Assembly (NCBI GenBank): GCA_002255025.1
Contig: NJEJ01000008.1
Coordinates: 1 to 14,769, forward strand
Source of the DNA: Candidatus Bathyarchaeota archaeon ex4484_135
Lineage (GTDB): Archaea; Thermoproteota; Bathyarchaeia; EX4484-135
Length of the DNA stretch: 14,769 bases
Direction of reading: 5' to 3'
Shown piece after piece: positions 1 to 5,630 of the stretch. The translations under genes and the position numbers were made by a program. The notes below the pieces were generated by a model. It worked only from the letters and a program-made list of their open reading frames with translations. It was not told the DNA's origin and did not search any database. How positions within the stretch are numbered: position 1 is the stretch's first letter; every line of letters starts with the position of its first letter.

Positions 1-170
1 GCGTGGACGAACTCGGCGTAGGCTATGGCCCTGAAGAGCCTGGCCACGTTCGGGAAGCCCTCGTTCTCGGCCTTGTCGGCGAATATGAGGTACCTCATGT
101 GTGCTTGGCTCTCGCCGGCGAAGGCATCCTTCAGGAAACGCCTCGTCATCTCGCCCATGTTCGTCCCCAT
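1..170 (-). CDS. Rubrerythrin, N-terminal part (gene runs off the window)
   Basis: Rubrerythrin is a cytoplasmic non-haem di-iron protein that reduces hydrogen peroxide in anaerobes. The visible 56 residues include the family's first helices: AFAGESQAHMRYLIFADKAE, where the Glu of GES is a di-iron ligand, then EGFPNVARLFRAIAYAE and FVHA, whose Glu and His form the ExxH part of the second helix. The C-terminal half, including any rubredoxin-like CxxC domain, lies outside the window. Three in-frame ATGs are possible (first base at 170, 158 or 149). A TATA-like CTTTTAAG at 189-196 fits a leaderless start at 170, but GGGGA just before the 158 ATG is an equally reasonable ribosome site. The gene is divergent from a ferritin-like gene and next but one to superoxide reductase, which together would remove superoxide, peroxide and free iron. 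Confidence 0.9.
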   Translation of the reverse strand, partial: MGTNMGEMTRRFLKDAFAGESQAHMRYLIFADKAENEGFPNVARLFRAIAYAEFVH

Positions 171-188
171 TAGGTTAGAGATATCTGG

Positions 189-196
189 CTTAAAAG
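189..196 (-). promoter_or_regulatory. TATA-like box for rubrerythrin
   Basis: On the minus strand this reads CTTTTAAG, preceded by an A-rich stretch. It is centred about 23 bases upstream of the ATG at 170, close to the archaeal TATA-to-start distance of leaderless genes. Inferred from spacing and base composition. Confidence 0.5.
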
Positions 197-228
197 TTTT
201 TCTGTTGTCCATAAATAATTCAGTTTTC

Positions 229-245
229 GAACCAAACGATTATCG
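229..245 (+). promoter_or_regulatory. Promoter (BRE/TATA-like) of the ferritin-like gene
   Basis: The 9-mer CGAACCAAA (229-237) is followed by the AT-rich GATTATCG (238-245). It lies 40 bases before the GTG start at 269, so transcription would begin at or next to the start codon. The same 9-mer precedes the superoxide reductase TATA box at nearly the same distance. Confidence 0.5.
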
Positions 246-268
246 TCCTCGGAGACCATTAGCCAGCG

Positions 269-568
269 GTGGCGGACCTGGCCAAGGTCGAGATTGACCT
301 GTCCAAGCTGAGCGGGAAGGAAAGGGATAAGGCAATATTGAGGACGGGCATAATGGCTGAGCTGGAGGCCATAAACCTCTACGAGCAGATGGCCAGCATG
401 GCGGGCAACGAGCTGATCAGGCAGGCCCTCCTTGAGATAGCCAGGGAGGAGAAAACGCATGTAGGAGAGTTCCTGTCCCTGCTGACCGAGATAGACCGCG
501 AGCAGGCGGAAGAGCTGAAGAAGGGCGAGGCCGAAGTCCGCGAGCTGAGGGAGAAACTAAGCAGTTAA
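269..568 (+). CDS. Small ferritin-like protein, encapsulated-ferritin type
   Basis: A 99-residue all-helical protein with half a ferritin fold. Helix one carries ELEAINLYEQ (residues 31-40) and helix two carries EIAREEKTHVGEF (56-68). The spacing of Glu31, Glu61 and His64, with an aromatic residue in LYEQ, matches what I recall of the EncFtn family, whose two-helix monomers pair to build a di-iron ferroxidase site and are usually housed inside an encapsulin shell. The Lys/Glu-rich C-terminal tail (80-99) lacks an obvious hydrophobic encapsulin-loading peptide. The GTG start is chosen because the TATA-like box lies about 27 bases upstream, giving a leaderless mRNA. The role is inferred as iron oxidation or storage next to peroxide and superoxide defence. 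No encapsulin gene is visible here, so a short rubrerythrin-like protein remains an alternative. Confidence 0.7.
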   Translation: MADLAKVEIDLSKLSGKERDKAILRTGIMAELEAINLYEQMASMAGNELIRQALLEIAREEKTHVGEFLSLLTEIDREQAEELKKGEAEVRELREKLSS

Positions 569-573
569 GAATG

Positions 574-594
574 CGAACCAAAAGGTTTATTAAT
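574..594 (+). promoter_or_regulatory. Promoter of superoxide reductase
   Basis: CGAACCAAA (574-582) is followed by the strong TATA-like TTTATTAAT (586-594). The TATA centre is about 26 bases before the GTG at 616, the classic archaeal spacing, and indicates a leaderless transcript separate from the ferritin-like gene that ends at 568. Confidence 0.7.
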
Positions 595-615
595 ACACCT
601 GTTTCGGTACGATAG

Positions 616-1020
616 GTGGCCGATTTGACCGAGAAGCTCCAAGTGTACAAGTGCGATATCTGCGGCAACATAGTGCTCGTCCTACACGCTGGTGCCGGGA
701 AGCTCGTGTGCTGTGGGCAGCCCATGACGCTCGTGACTGAGAAGACGGGCGGCCCAGGCTCTGAGAAGCACATGCCCGTGGCGAACGTGGCTGATGGGAA
801 CTTAGAGGTCAAGGTCGGGTCGGTAGAGCACCCCATGGAGGAAGGCCACTACATAGAGTGGATAGAGGTCATAGCGAGTGACAACGTCCTCAGGCGGTTC
901 TTAAGACCGGGCGATAAGCCAGAGGCCAAGTTCCCTCTCACGGTCCAGAGCAGCGAGGTAGAAGTAAGGGCCTATTGCAATAAACACGGCCTCTGGAAGA
1001 CCTCGGTCCAGATCAGGTGA
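616..1020 (+). CDS. Superoxide reductase, two-iron desulfoferrodoxin type
   Basis: Superoxide reductase reduces superoxide to hydrogen peroxide without making oxygen, in the cytoplasm of anaerobes. Both iron sites are visible in the 134 residues. The N-terminal desulforedoxin-like site is YKCDICG...LVCCGQPM (Cys13, Cys16, Cys32, Cys33). The catalytic His4-Cys site comprises EKHMPV (His52), EHPMEEGHYIEW (His72, His78) and AYCNKHG (Cys121, His124). Glu50 before His52 fits the usual active-site Glu-Lys-His motif. The intact four-cysteine N-terminus makes this the 2Fe class rather than neelaredoxin. The GTG start is supported by the TATA box 26 bases upstream. The product, peroxide, would be the substrate of the rubrerythrin encoded 450 bases away. 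The 3' end is convergent with the DUF166 gene, with only six bases between stops. Confidence 0.96.
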   Translation: MADLTEKLQVYKCDICGNIVLVLHAGAGKLVCCGQPMTLVTEKTGGPGSEKHMPVANVADGNLEVKVGSVEHPMEEGHYIEWIEVIASDNVLRRFLRPGDKPEAKFPLTVQSSEVEVRAYCNKHGLWKTSVQIR

Positions 1021-1029
1021 GCTAGCTCA
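1018..1029. repeat. 12-bp perfect palindrome made of two convergent stop codons
   Basis: TGAGCTAGCTCA is its own reverse complement. The left TGA ends superoxide reductase on the plus strand. The right TCA is the TGA stop of the DUF166 gene on the minus strand. Whether it serves in transcript ending is unknown; there is no T-rich tract directly after it on the plus strand. Confidence 0.8.
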
Positions 1030-1746
1030 GAAGCCCTCTTTTTCAAGTGCTTTTTCCACTGCCTCCCTGAGCAGGTACTGAGCCACGTGGAGGACTGTAT
1101 CGCTCAGCTCTGGGTCAACCACCATGCTGCCGAGGCACGGGTAGACGTGGTGGGCCTTGGCCAGCTCTTCCCAGAGGACCTCCCTGGGCTCGACGGGCAG
1201 GCCGACCAGCTTCTCGGCTACGTACCAGGTAGAGCCACACGGTGCTCCTCTCAAGACCCTGGCAGACCTTATGATGCCGTCGCGGACCTTAACCTCAAGC
1301 TCGGGTCTCCCGAAGGACCTGGCGAACTCGTCTATGACAGGGTCACCAGTCTTAGTGAGGCTGCAGAACGGCTTGGGGAAAGCATATGATATGCCTTTTT
1401 CTTCGAGCTCGTCCTTGACCTGCTCTCTGAGGCCCGGCGGGAGCCAATCCTGATTGCAGATCGCTATTATAACGCCTTTCGCACCGACTTCTTCTGCCAC
1501 GGTTGGCACCAAAGCCTGGAGCTCTTGCGGGAGGCCGAGGGACAACACCAGGTCGCAGCTCGGGAGCCCACGAGGTAAGATGGCTTCCGGCTCATCGAGC
1601 ACGACATCGAGAGGCGGGACCTCCTCGAACTCATGGAGGCCCCACAGGCTGCCCGAGAAGCCCCTGCTGCACAGGTTCTCTATTATGCGGGTGCCGTACT
1701 GGTCCCCTTTCATGAGCAGTGCGAGCGACTTAACCAACCTCCTCAC
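1027..1746 (-). CDS. DUF166 family protein
   Basis: The family (Pfam DUF166, PF02593) is almost purely archaeal and has no established biochemical function to my knowledge; an old thymidylate synthase label exists and I would not rely on it. The signature is in the C-terminal half: KPFCSL (Cys128), FARSFGRPELEV, VLRGAPCGSTWYVAEKL (Cys170) and KAHHVYPCLGSM (His199, His200, Cys204), with further cysteines at 64 and 98. The invariant-looking Cys and His residues suggest a metal or iron-sulfur site (inference). The start overlaps the end of the nucleotidyltransferase gene by 17 bases. GTG at 1746 sits inside GGAGGTGAGGAGG. A TTG at 1737, six bases after GGAGGTG, is the better-placed start by ribosome-site spacing and would shorten the protein by three residues. 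It is translationally coupled to the upstream gene. Confidence 0.85.
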   Translation of the reverse strand: MRRLVKSLALLMKGDQYGTRIIENLCSRGFSGSLWGLHEFEEVPPLDVVLDEPEAILPRGLPSCDLVLSLGLPQELQALVPTVAEEVGAKGVIIAICNQDWLPPGLREQVKDELEEKGISYAFPKPFCSLTKTGDPVIDEFARSFGRPELEVKVRDGIIRSARVLRGAPCGSTWYVAEKLVGLPVEPREVLWEELAKAHHVYPCLGSMVVDPELSDTVLHVAQYLLREAVEKALEKEGF

Positions 1747-2371
1747 CTCCCGGCACGAACTTCTTGGCTGGCTCTTTCCTGAGGACAGCTTCTAGCTCCG
1801 GGATGTTCAGGCCCCTTATAATGTCGCCAAATATCTCGCACCTCCTCTCCACGCCCTCCATTTCCTTGGGCCTCACCACGACCTCTACCTCCCGGCCTGA
1901 ACGCGTCTTCAAGTATATGTGGTAGCTGCTGACCGGGCCGCCTGGCTCGTCCTTGACCACGGCCTCGTGCCTCGCCACCCGGTAGCCAGCTTCCTCCAGG
2001 GCCCTCAGGACCTCCTCGGGCTCATCGCAGAAGACCTCTATGTCTATATCACTGTCCTCCCTGGCCAGGCCACGCCAGACGCTCCCTATCAGCCTGGGGC
2101 GGAAGGGCTCCAGGACCTTCATGACCTCGAGGCCCTCAGCCCTCATCTTAATGAGCCTTTCCTCGGCCCCCTGGCCCTCTAGCTCCTCCATGAGCCTGCC
2201 GAGCTCGACGGCTACTTCTGCGTTAGAAGGAAGAATTCTGGCTCTAAGGGCCTTAGCGGCCATCTCCTTGGCTGTCTTGTACTCCCTGGCTTGGCCCGTG
2301 TAGAGGAGCCACGCTGCTTCCCGTGCTACCAGACGCCTAAGCTCCCTCCTCGACCGGATTCCTGAGGTCAA
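1730..2371 (-). CDS. Polymerase-beta-type nucleotidyltransferase domain protein
   Basis: A 213-residue protein. The N-terminal half (1-90) is helical and charged, with no motif I can name. The nucleotidyltransferase core is in the second half: LIGSVWRG (Gly96, Ser97), then SDIDIEVF with the metal-binding pair Asp108 and Asp110, and a likely third acidic residue in REVEVVVRP (Glu161 or Glu163). These are the hallmarks of the polymerase-beta superfamily (GS...DxD...E/D), which moves NMP groups onto proteins, RNA or small molecules. The substrate cannot be read from sequence. It starts with TTG: a TATA-like TTTATATTT lies 28 bases upstream, and an ATG seven bases earlier is in another frame. It overlaps the DUF166 gene by 17 bases, so the two form a coupled pair. 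No HEPN partner typical of toxin-antitoxin pairs is visible beside it. Confidence 0.8.
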   Translation of the reverse strand: MTSGIRSRRELRRLVAREAAWLLYTGQAREYKTAKEMAAKALRARILPSNAEVAVELGRLMEELEGQGAEERLIKMRAEGLEVMKVLEPFRPRLIGSVWRGLAREDSDIDIEVFCDEPEEVLRALEEAGYRVARHEAVVKDEPGGPVSSYHIYLKTRSGREVEVVVRPKEMEGVERRCEIFGDIIRGLNIPELEAVLRKEPAKKFVPGGEEVG

Positions 2372-2394
2372 GCCCCATGAGGTTTGGGGTTAAG

Positions 2395-2403
2395 AAATAT
2401 AAA
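2395..2403 (-). promoter_or_regulatory. TATA-like box for the nucleotidyltransferase-DUF166 pair
   Basis: The minus strand reads TTTATATTT, centred 28 bases before the TTG at 2371. It lies in the 55-base gap after the cysteine synthase stop, so this pair can be transcribed independently. Confidence 0.65.
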
Positions 2404-2426
2404 CCACATGATAAGGTAGCTTTCCC

Positions 2427-3332
2427 TCAAGCACGTGCCCCAGGGCCTGAACATCGGCTGAAGTAATCCCCGATGATCGATACGTACCTTAGGGCCGTAT
2501 CTCCGCAGATGGCCACTATGTTCCCTCTTTCCACGCGTTCTGCTATCTTGACCGCGGCATGGCACGTGGCACCCGAGCTGAGGCCAGCTAGTATGCCCTC
2601 TTCCCTCACGAGCCTGAGCACCATTTTGAGGGCCTCCCCCCTGCTGACGTACATGACCTCGTCCACGAGTTCCCTGTCGAACAGGGGCCTCTCGTACTCC
2701 TCTAAGTCCATCAGGCCATCTATTTCCTCGCCCTTCCCTACGACCCCTATGACCTTGACATCTGGCTTCCTCTCCTTGAGGAACTTGGCGAGACCTATTA
2801 TGGTCCCGCCCGTCCCTATGCCAGCCACCACATAGTCCACCTGGCCGCGGAGGTCCTCCCATATCTCCCTGGCTGTCCCCTCGTAGTGGGCCATGACGTT
2901 CGACCGGTTCCTGAACTGGTCGAGCATGACGTACCTCGGGTCCTTCGAGGCCAGCTCGCGGGCCAATTCCACCGCGTGGGCTTCTGAATCCGCGAACCTG
3001 ACTTCTGCCCCTAAGGCCTTCAGGAGCCCTATTTTCTCCTTCGCGGCCTTTTTAGGCACGAATATGAGGACCCTGTAGCCCTTCAGCCTCCCGATGGCCG
3101 CGAGCGATATGCCAGTGTTGCCGGAAGATCCCTCAACAATGATTTTGTCTTTGGTCAACAGGCCTCTTCGTTCGGCGTCCTCTATCATCTTGAGGGCTAT
3201 CCTGTCCTTAAGGGAGCCCGTGGGGTTGAAGTACTCCAGCTTGGCGTAGATGACGACACCTTCCTTCAGCGATAAACTTGTCTTAACAAGCGGTGTCCGC
3301 CCTATCAGGTCCAGGACCGAGCCATACGGCAT
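2427..3332 (-). CDS. Cysteine synthase family PLP enzyme
   Basis: A fold-type II PLP enzyme of 301 residues, the size of O-acetylserine sulfhydrylase/cysteine synthase. The visible order is IGRTPLVK (10-17), the PLP lysine Lys42 in NPTGSLKDR, the substrate-binding loop SSGNTG (69-74), the phosphate-binding GTGGT (173-177), and LSSGAT near 251-256, where the Ser contacts the pyridine nitrogen. Expected reaction: beta-replacement of an activated serine (O-acetyl- or O-phosphoserine) with sulfide to give cysteine. Cystathionine beta-synthase-like activity cannot be excluded. The usual PTSGNTG is EGSSGNTG here. No C-terminal CBS domain is present. ATG start with GGTG six bases upstream. The window also holds a cysteine desulfurase, so synthesis and use of cysteine sulfur are both represented, though the genes are 3 kb apart and not in one operon. 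Confidence 0.9.
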   Translation of the reverse strand: MPYGSVLDLIGRTPLVKTSLSLKEGVVIYAKLEYFNPTGSLKDRIALKMIEDAERRGLLTKDKIIVEGSSGNTGISLAAIGRLKGYRVLIFVPKKAAKEKIGLLKALGAEVRFADSEAHAVELARELASKDPRYVMLDQFRNRSNVMAHYEGTAREIWEDLRGQVDYVVAGIGTGGTIIGLAKFLKERKPDVKVIGVVGKGEEIDGLMDLEEYERPLFDRELVDEVMYVSRGEALKMVLRLVREEGILAGLSSGATCHAAVKIAERVERGNIVAICGDTALRYVSIIGDYFSRCSGPGARA

Positions 3333-3370
3333 TTCTTCACCACTACCGCCGGGGTGGCGAGTCGGTCCCG

Positions 3371-3376
3371 TATAAA
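3371..3376 (-). promoter_or_regulatory. TATA-like box for the cysteine synthase-like gene
   Basis: The minus strand reads TTTATA in AGTGTTTATACGG, about 41 bases before the ATG at 3332. This predicts a leader of roughly 15 bases, consistent with the GGTG ribosome site. It sits directly after the stop codon of the THUMP gene. Confidence 0.5.
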
Positions 3377-3378
3377 CA

Positions 3379-4425
3379 CTATTGCCTTATGAGGCCTCTC
3401 TCCTCGAGGCAGGTTATCAAGGCACCTACCGTGGCCGGTATGGTGTGTTCGGTCGCGAACGTCAGGCCCGGGCAGAGGTCGATGATGAGCGTCGCGAACC
3501 TGAAGACGCCCTTCGGGACGCCCTCCCTGGCACCAGCGAGGATGTTCACTCGGCCGCCCTGCCTGAAGGCTTCTTCTATATCCTCTGCGGCCTCTGAGAC
3601 CGTCTTGCCAGTGGGGTCCGTCACTATCATGGGTTCCCCAGCTCTATCACGCACGAACTGGTACAGGTCCTGCAGCCTGAAGGGGACCTTATCAACCTTC
3701 CTGGCGTACGTCTTCTTCTGTATTTTAAACCTGCTCTCCCGCCCCTCTAAGAGGCCCGATAGGAAGGCGTTCAGCTGTCCCACGTCGACCGGCTCGTGGG
3801 GCGTTATGACGAGCTCGCTCAGCTCGAAGGCCTGGGCAGCCCTCCCTATCCTTACGCCCATGGGCCTGCCCCCCTCGCCCAAGTAGGGCATCTGTGCGAA
3901 AGAGATACGCTTCAGGAGCCTCAGGACCTCGGGCTTCCCAGGCCTATGCTTTTTCCACACGACCTGCCCGGGCGTTATCGCTATGCCTACCTCCGGCCCT
4001 ATGAACTCCACCCATACTATCTTGTCTGGTTCCGTCAGGTTGACGTCAGCTCCCGTGGCCTCTTGGACCGCCGAGCCTACCTTCACGTTCGCGTCTATAC
4101 TCGTAAAATCGTGCTTTCCCCGCCTCGTCGTCCTGACCGCGAAAGTTTCGTCGGGTCTTATCAAATCCCTGGCCACGTGAGCCGCTGAAGAAGCTATTTC
4201 ATCTAGGTCGGCCCTGGCCGTCGCGAGGACCCTCAGGACGTATTCGGCCTCAGGCAGGGCTTCTTCTATACGCCTGGCGGCCTCATCTGGGTCCTCAAGG
4301 CCGTCTATGACTACCAAGCCCATGAAGCCCCTCGGCCTAGCCACGACATGGCCTCCAATGAGCTCAGCTGCCCTTGATGCCACTATGCGTTCTAAGCCCA
4401 GGGGGGTCTTTATTATCAGCTGCAA
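3379..4425 (-). CDS. THUMP-domain RNA-binding protein with SPOUT-like C-terminus (COG1818 type)
   Basis: A 348-residue predicted RNA-modification protein. The N-terminal part (1-55) looks ferredoxin-like. A THUMP RNA-binding domain follows at about 60-160, with AVRTTRRGKHDFTS (96-109) and GVAITPGQV-like strands. The C-terminal half (163-345) contains AGAREGVPKGVFR (297-309) and DLCPGLTFATEHTIPA (316-331), typical of the archaeal COG1818 group, where the glycine-rich segment resembles a SPOUT methyltransferase cofactor knot. The target RNA is unknown; tRNA is the usual partner of THUMP domains (family knowledge). The start is TTG, supported by a TATA-like TTTATTA 28 bases upstream, which implies a leaderless mRNA. 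It lies between eS1 and the cysteine synthase-like gene on the same strand but with its own promoter. Confidence 0.85.
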   Translation of the reverse strand: MQLIIKTPLGLERIVASRAAELIGGHVVARPRGFMGLVVIDGLEDPDEAARRIEEALPEAEYVLRVLATARADLDEIASSAAHVARDLIRPDETFAVRTTRRGKHDFTSIDANVKVGSAVQEATGADVNLTEPDKIVWVEFIGPEVGIAITPGQVVWKKHRPGKPEVLRLLKRISFAQMPYLGEGGRPMGVRIGRAAQAFELSELVITPHEPVDVGQLNAFLSGLLEGRESRFKIQKKTYARKVDKVPFRLQDLYQFVRDRAGEPMIVTDPTGKTVSEAAEDIEEAFRQGGRVNILAGAREGVPKGVFRFATLIIDLCPGLTFATEHTIPATVGALITCLEERGLIRQ

Positions 4426-4449
4426 GGCTCTCAGGCCCCTTGGGGGCCT

Positions 4450-4457
4450 AATAAAGC
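4450..4457 (-). promoter_or_regulatory. TATA-like box for the THUMP gene
   Basis: The minus strand reads TTTATTAG within GAGCTTTATTAGGC, about 28 bases before the TTG at 4425, in the 50-base gap after the eS1 stop. The spacing fits a leaderless transcript. Confidence 0.65.
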
Positions 4458-4475
4458 TCGGCTCTAAGATGGGCC

Positions 4476-5177
4476 TCAGCTGGCCTCGGCCTTGGCCTCC
4501 TTTTCCCCAGAGGATGCCTTAGCTTCGGCCTCTAATTCCTCAGCCGTCTTTATAGCGTGCTCGGTAGATATCTCGAGCTGGGCCAATTCGGGTGCGTACA
4601 GGAGCTTGCTCTTCCTTATGCCCACGTGCCTGAGGGGGGCTATCTTCTTCGCCTCGTTATATATGTCAGATGCCATCTTCCCGAGTACCATCTCCTGGAC
4701 AAACTGGCCGAAGTTCAGCTCCTTAGCCTTACGCTCCACGATCTCCTTCATTATCTTCCTTATGGCCTTCTGCTGAGAGGTCTTTATCCTGTACTGCGTC
4801 AGGGCACACGGGTAAACGCGTATTTTGTAGCCATCCTTCGTGGTGACGTCAAATATACCATCGACCTTGCTCGTCCTACGCCTGACGAGGCTCCTGAGGA
4901 AATCACGCGAGTACTCGTGGCCCTTGAATATGGTCTTGGCCTTGTTGCCCTCCACGGCCACTACCTGGAAGTACATCTTTATGACCTGCTGCCTTATGTT
5001 CTCGCTCGTAACATCGTAGAGGGTGGCCTCTAGGACCCGCTTCAGGAGCTTCTCAGGGCTATCAGCCGGGACCTCGAATAACCCCCTTTCCCCGAAGTAA
5101 GGGGGCGTCATGACTACGAACCACCGCTTTGTCTTCCACTTGTCCACAGCTCTCCTGCGGCCTCTCCTGGACGACAT
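4476..5177 (-). CDS. rps3ae: 30S ribosomal protein eS1 (S3Ae)
   Basis: The small-subunit protein S3Ae, specific to archaea and eukaryotes. Recognisable blocks are the basic N-terminus ending in KWKTKRWFVVMTPPYFGE, GLFEVPADSPEKLLKRVLEA, FKGHEYSRDFLRSLVRRRTS, VYPCALTQYRIKTSQQKAIR and LRHVGIRKSKLLYAPE. The C-terminal tail is Glu/Ala/Lys-rich and probably disordered. I choose the ATG at 5177 (233 residues). A TATA-like CTTAATAAGG at 5202-5211 is centred 29 bases upstream, so the longer frame beginning at 5216 would start inside or before the promoter and is probably not translated. It is followed downstream by the THUMP RNA-binding gene and preceded by the GYD gene on the same strand. Confidence 0.95.
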   Translation of the reverse strand: MSSRRGRRRAVDKWKTKRWFVVMTPPYFGERGLFEVPADSPEKLLKRVLEATLYDVTSENIRQQVIKMYFQVVAVEGNKAKTIFKGHEYSRDFLRSLVRRRTSKVDGIFDVTTKDGYKIRVYPCALTQYRIKTSQQKAIRKIMKEIVERKAKELNFGQFVQEMVLGKMASDIYNEAKKIAPLRHVGIRKSKLLYAPELAQLEISTEHAIKTAEELEAEAKASSGEKEAKAEAS

Positions 5178-5201
5178 GCCCAATCGAGCGGGAGGCCTGT
5201 C

Positions 5202-5211
5202 CTTATTAAGC
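5202..5211 (-). promoter_or_regulatory. TATA-like box deciding the eS1 start
   Basis: The minus strand reads CTTAATAAGG, centred about 29 bases before the ATG at 5177. It lies between the GYD stop (5213) and eS1, and rules against the upstream in-frame ATG at 5216. Confidence 0.7.
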
Positions 5212-5212
5212 T

Positions 5213-5473
5213 TCACAGCTCGCCTACCGGTATGGCACCCATTATGTCCACCCGGTAGATGCCCCTGGCCAGTATGCGGTTCAGGAACTCGCGAGCAGAA
5301 GCCATGTCTTTCGCATCGAACAGTATGAGGCCGTCATAGGAACCCAGGAGGCAGAAGGCACCTACGACCCTGACGCCTTCCGGCGGCTCGACACTCGCTA
5401 TACGCTTGAGCATGGGCACGTGATCCCTGGCGGCCGAGGACGTGTAGAGCCTGAGCAGGGCCACGAACAGCAA
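5213..5473 (-). CDS. GYD-domain small protein
   Basis: An 86-residue alpha/beta protein resembling the GYD family (dimeric ferredoxin-like barrels of unknown function, named for a Gly-Tyr-Asp motif). Here the motif is LLGSYDGLILFDA (residues 42-54), preceded by a strand VRVVGAFCLL and followed by a helix DMASAREFLNRIL. The start is TTG at 5473; there is an in-frame TAG two codons upstream, so the frame cannot be longer. A TATA-like GATAAATAGC lies about 36 bases upstream, giving a leader of about 10 bases. The same element also points the other way, toward a C/D guide RNA. There is no catalytic residue set to name. The position just upstream of eS1 may simply reflect gene crowding. Confidence 0.65.
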   Translation of the reverse strand: MLFVALLRLYTSSAARDHVPMLKRIASVEPPEGVRVVGAFCLLGSYDGLILFDAKDMASAREFLNRILARGIYRVDIMGAIPVGEL

Positions 5474-5503
5474 AGGCTATCACCGGCCTCATGGGTCAGG
5501 CAA

Positions 5504-5513
5504 GCTATTTATC
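5504..5513. promoter_or_regulatory. Shared TATA element between a C/D sRNA and the GYD gene
   Basis: GCTATTTATC on the plus strand is centred 25-26 bases before the predicted 5' end of the sRNA at about 5533. On the minus strand it reads GATAAATAGC, about 36 bases before the GYD start. It is the only AT-rich element between the two units, so it may act in both directions. Confidence 0.5.
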
Positions 5514-5532
5514 TCCTGGGGGGACCTACCGT

Positions 5533-5597
5533 CGGCGTGATGAAGGGTCATAGCACGGAGCCCTCTGGGCCGTGATGAGCTCCGCTACTCTGACCAA
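5533..5597 (+). ncRNA. Box C/D guide sRNA (orphan copy)
   Basis: Box C GTGATGA (5537-5543) and box C' GTGATGA (5572-5578) are perfect. Box D CTGA is at 5590-5593. Box D' is degenerate: CGGA at 5556-5559 leaves a 12-base guide AGGGTCATAGCA, while CTGG at 5565-5568 is the alternative. The D guide GCTCCGCTACT is 11 bases, the standard length. Archaeal C/D sRNAs bind L7Ae, Nop5 and fibrillarin and direct 2'-O-methylation opposite the fifth guide base from box D/D'. The eight bases next to box D are complementary to AGTAGCGG, which I recall as part of a widely conserved 23S rRNA motif (AGUAGCGGCGAGCGAA). That would predict methylation of the G in AGTAG. The terminal stem is weak (GG/CC). It is antisense to the gap between two minus-strand genes. 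Confidence 0.82.
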
Positions 5598-5603
5598 TTC
5601 CAT

Positions 5604-5622
5604 GCATGCTTAACGGGCATGC
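5604..5622. other. Hairpin GCATGC-7 nt-GCATGC
   Basis: A 6-bp stem formed by two copies of the self-complementary GCATGC (5604-5609 and 5617-5622) around TTAACGG. It lies 11 bases after box D of the sRNA and nine bases past the DUF424 stop codon, so it could act in ending either transcript. There is no T-tract behind it on either strand. Confidence 0.4.
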
Positions 5623-5630
5623 CAACGGCC

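Noticed and set aside
2368..2862. 164-residue minus-strand frame overlapping the cysteine synthase-like gene
   Set aside because: Its Gly/Arg-rich composition is that of a shadow frame of a GC-rich gene.
3482..3503. ATGATGA followed 11 bases later by CTGA, resembling half of a C/D sRNA
   Set aside because: It is antisense inside the THUMP coding region and has no second C'/D half or terminal stem; probably chance.
5178..5216. N-terminal extension of eS1 from the ATG at 5216
   Set aside because: The TATA-like box at 5202-5211 lies inside this stretch, and the extra residues do not resemble the family; the start at 5177 is preferred.
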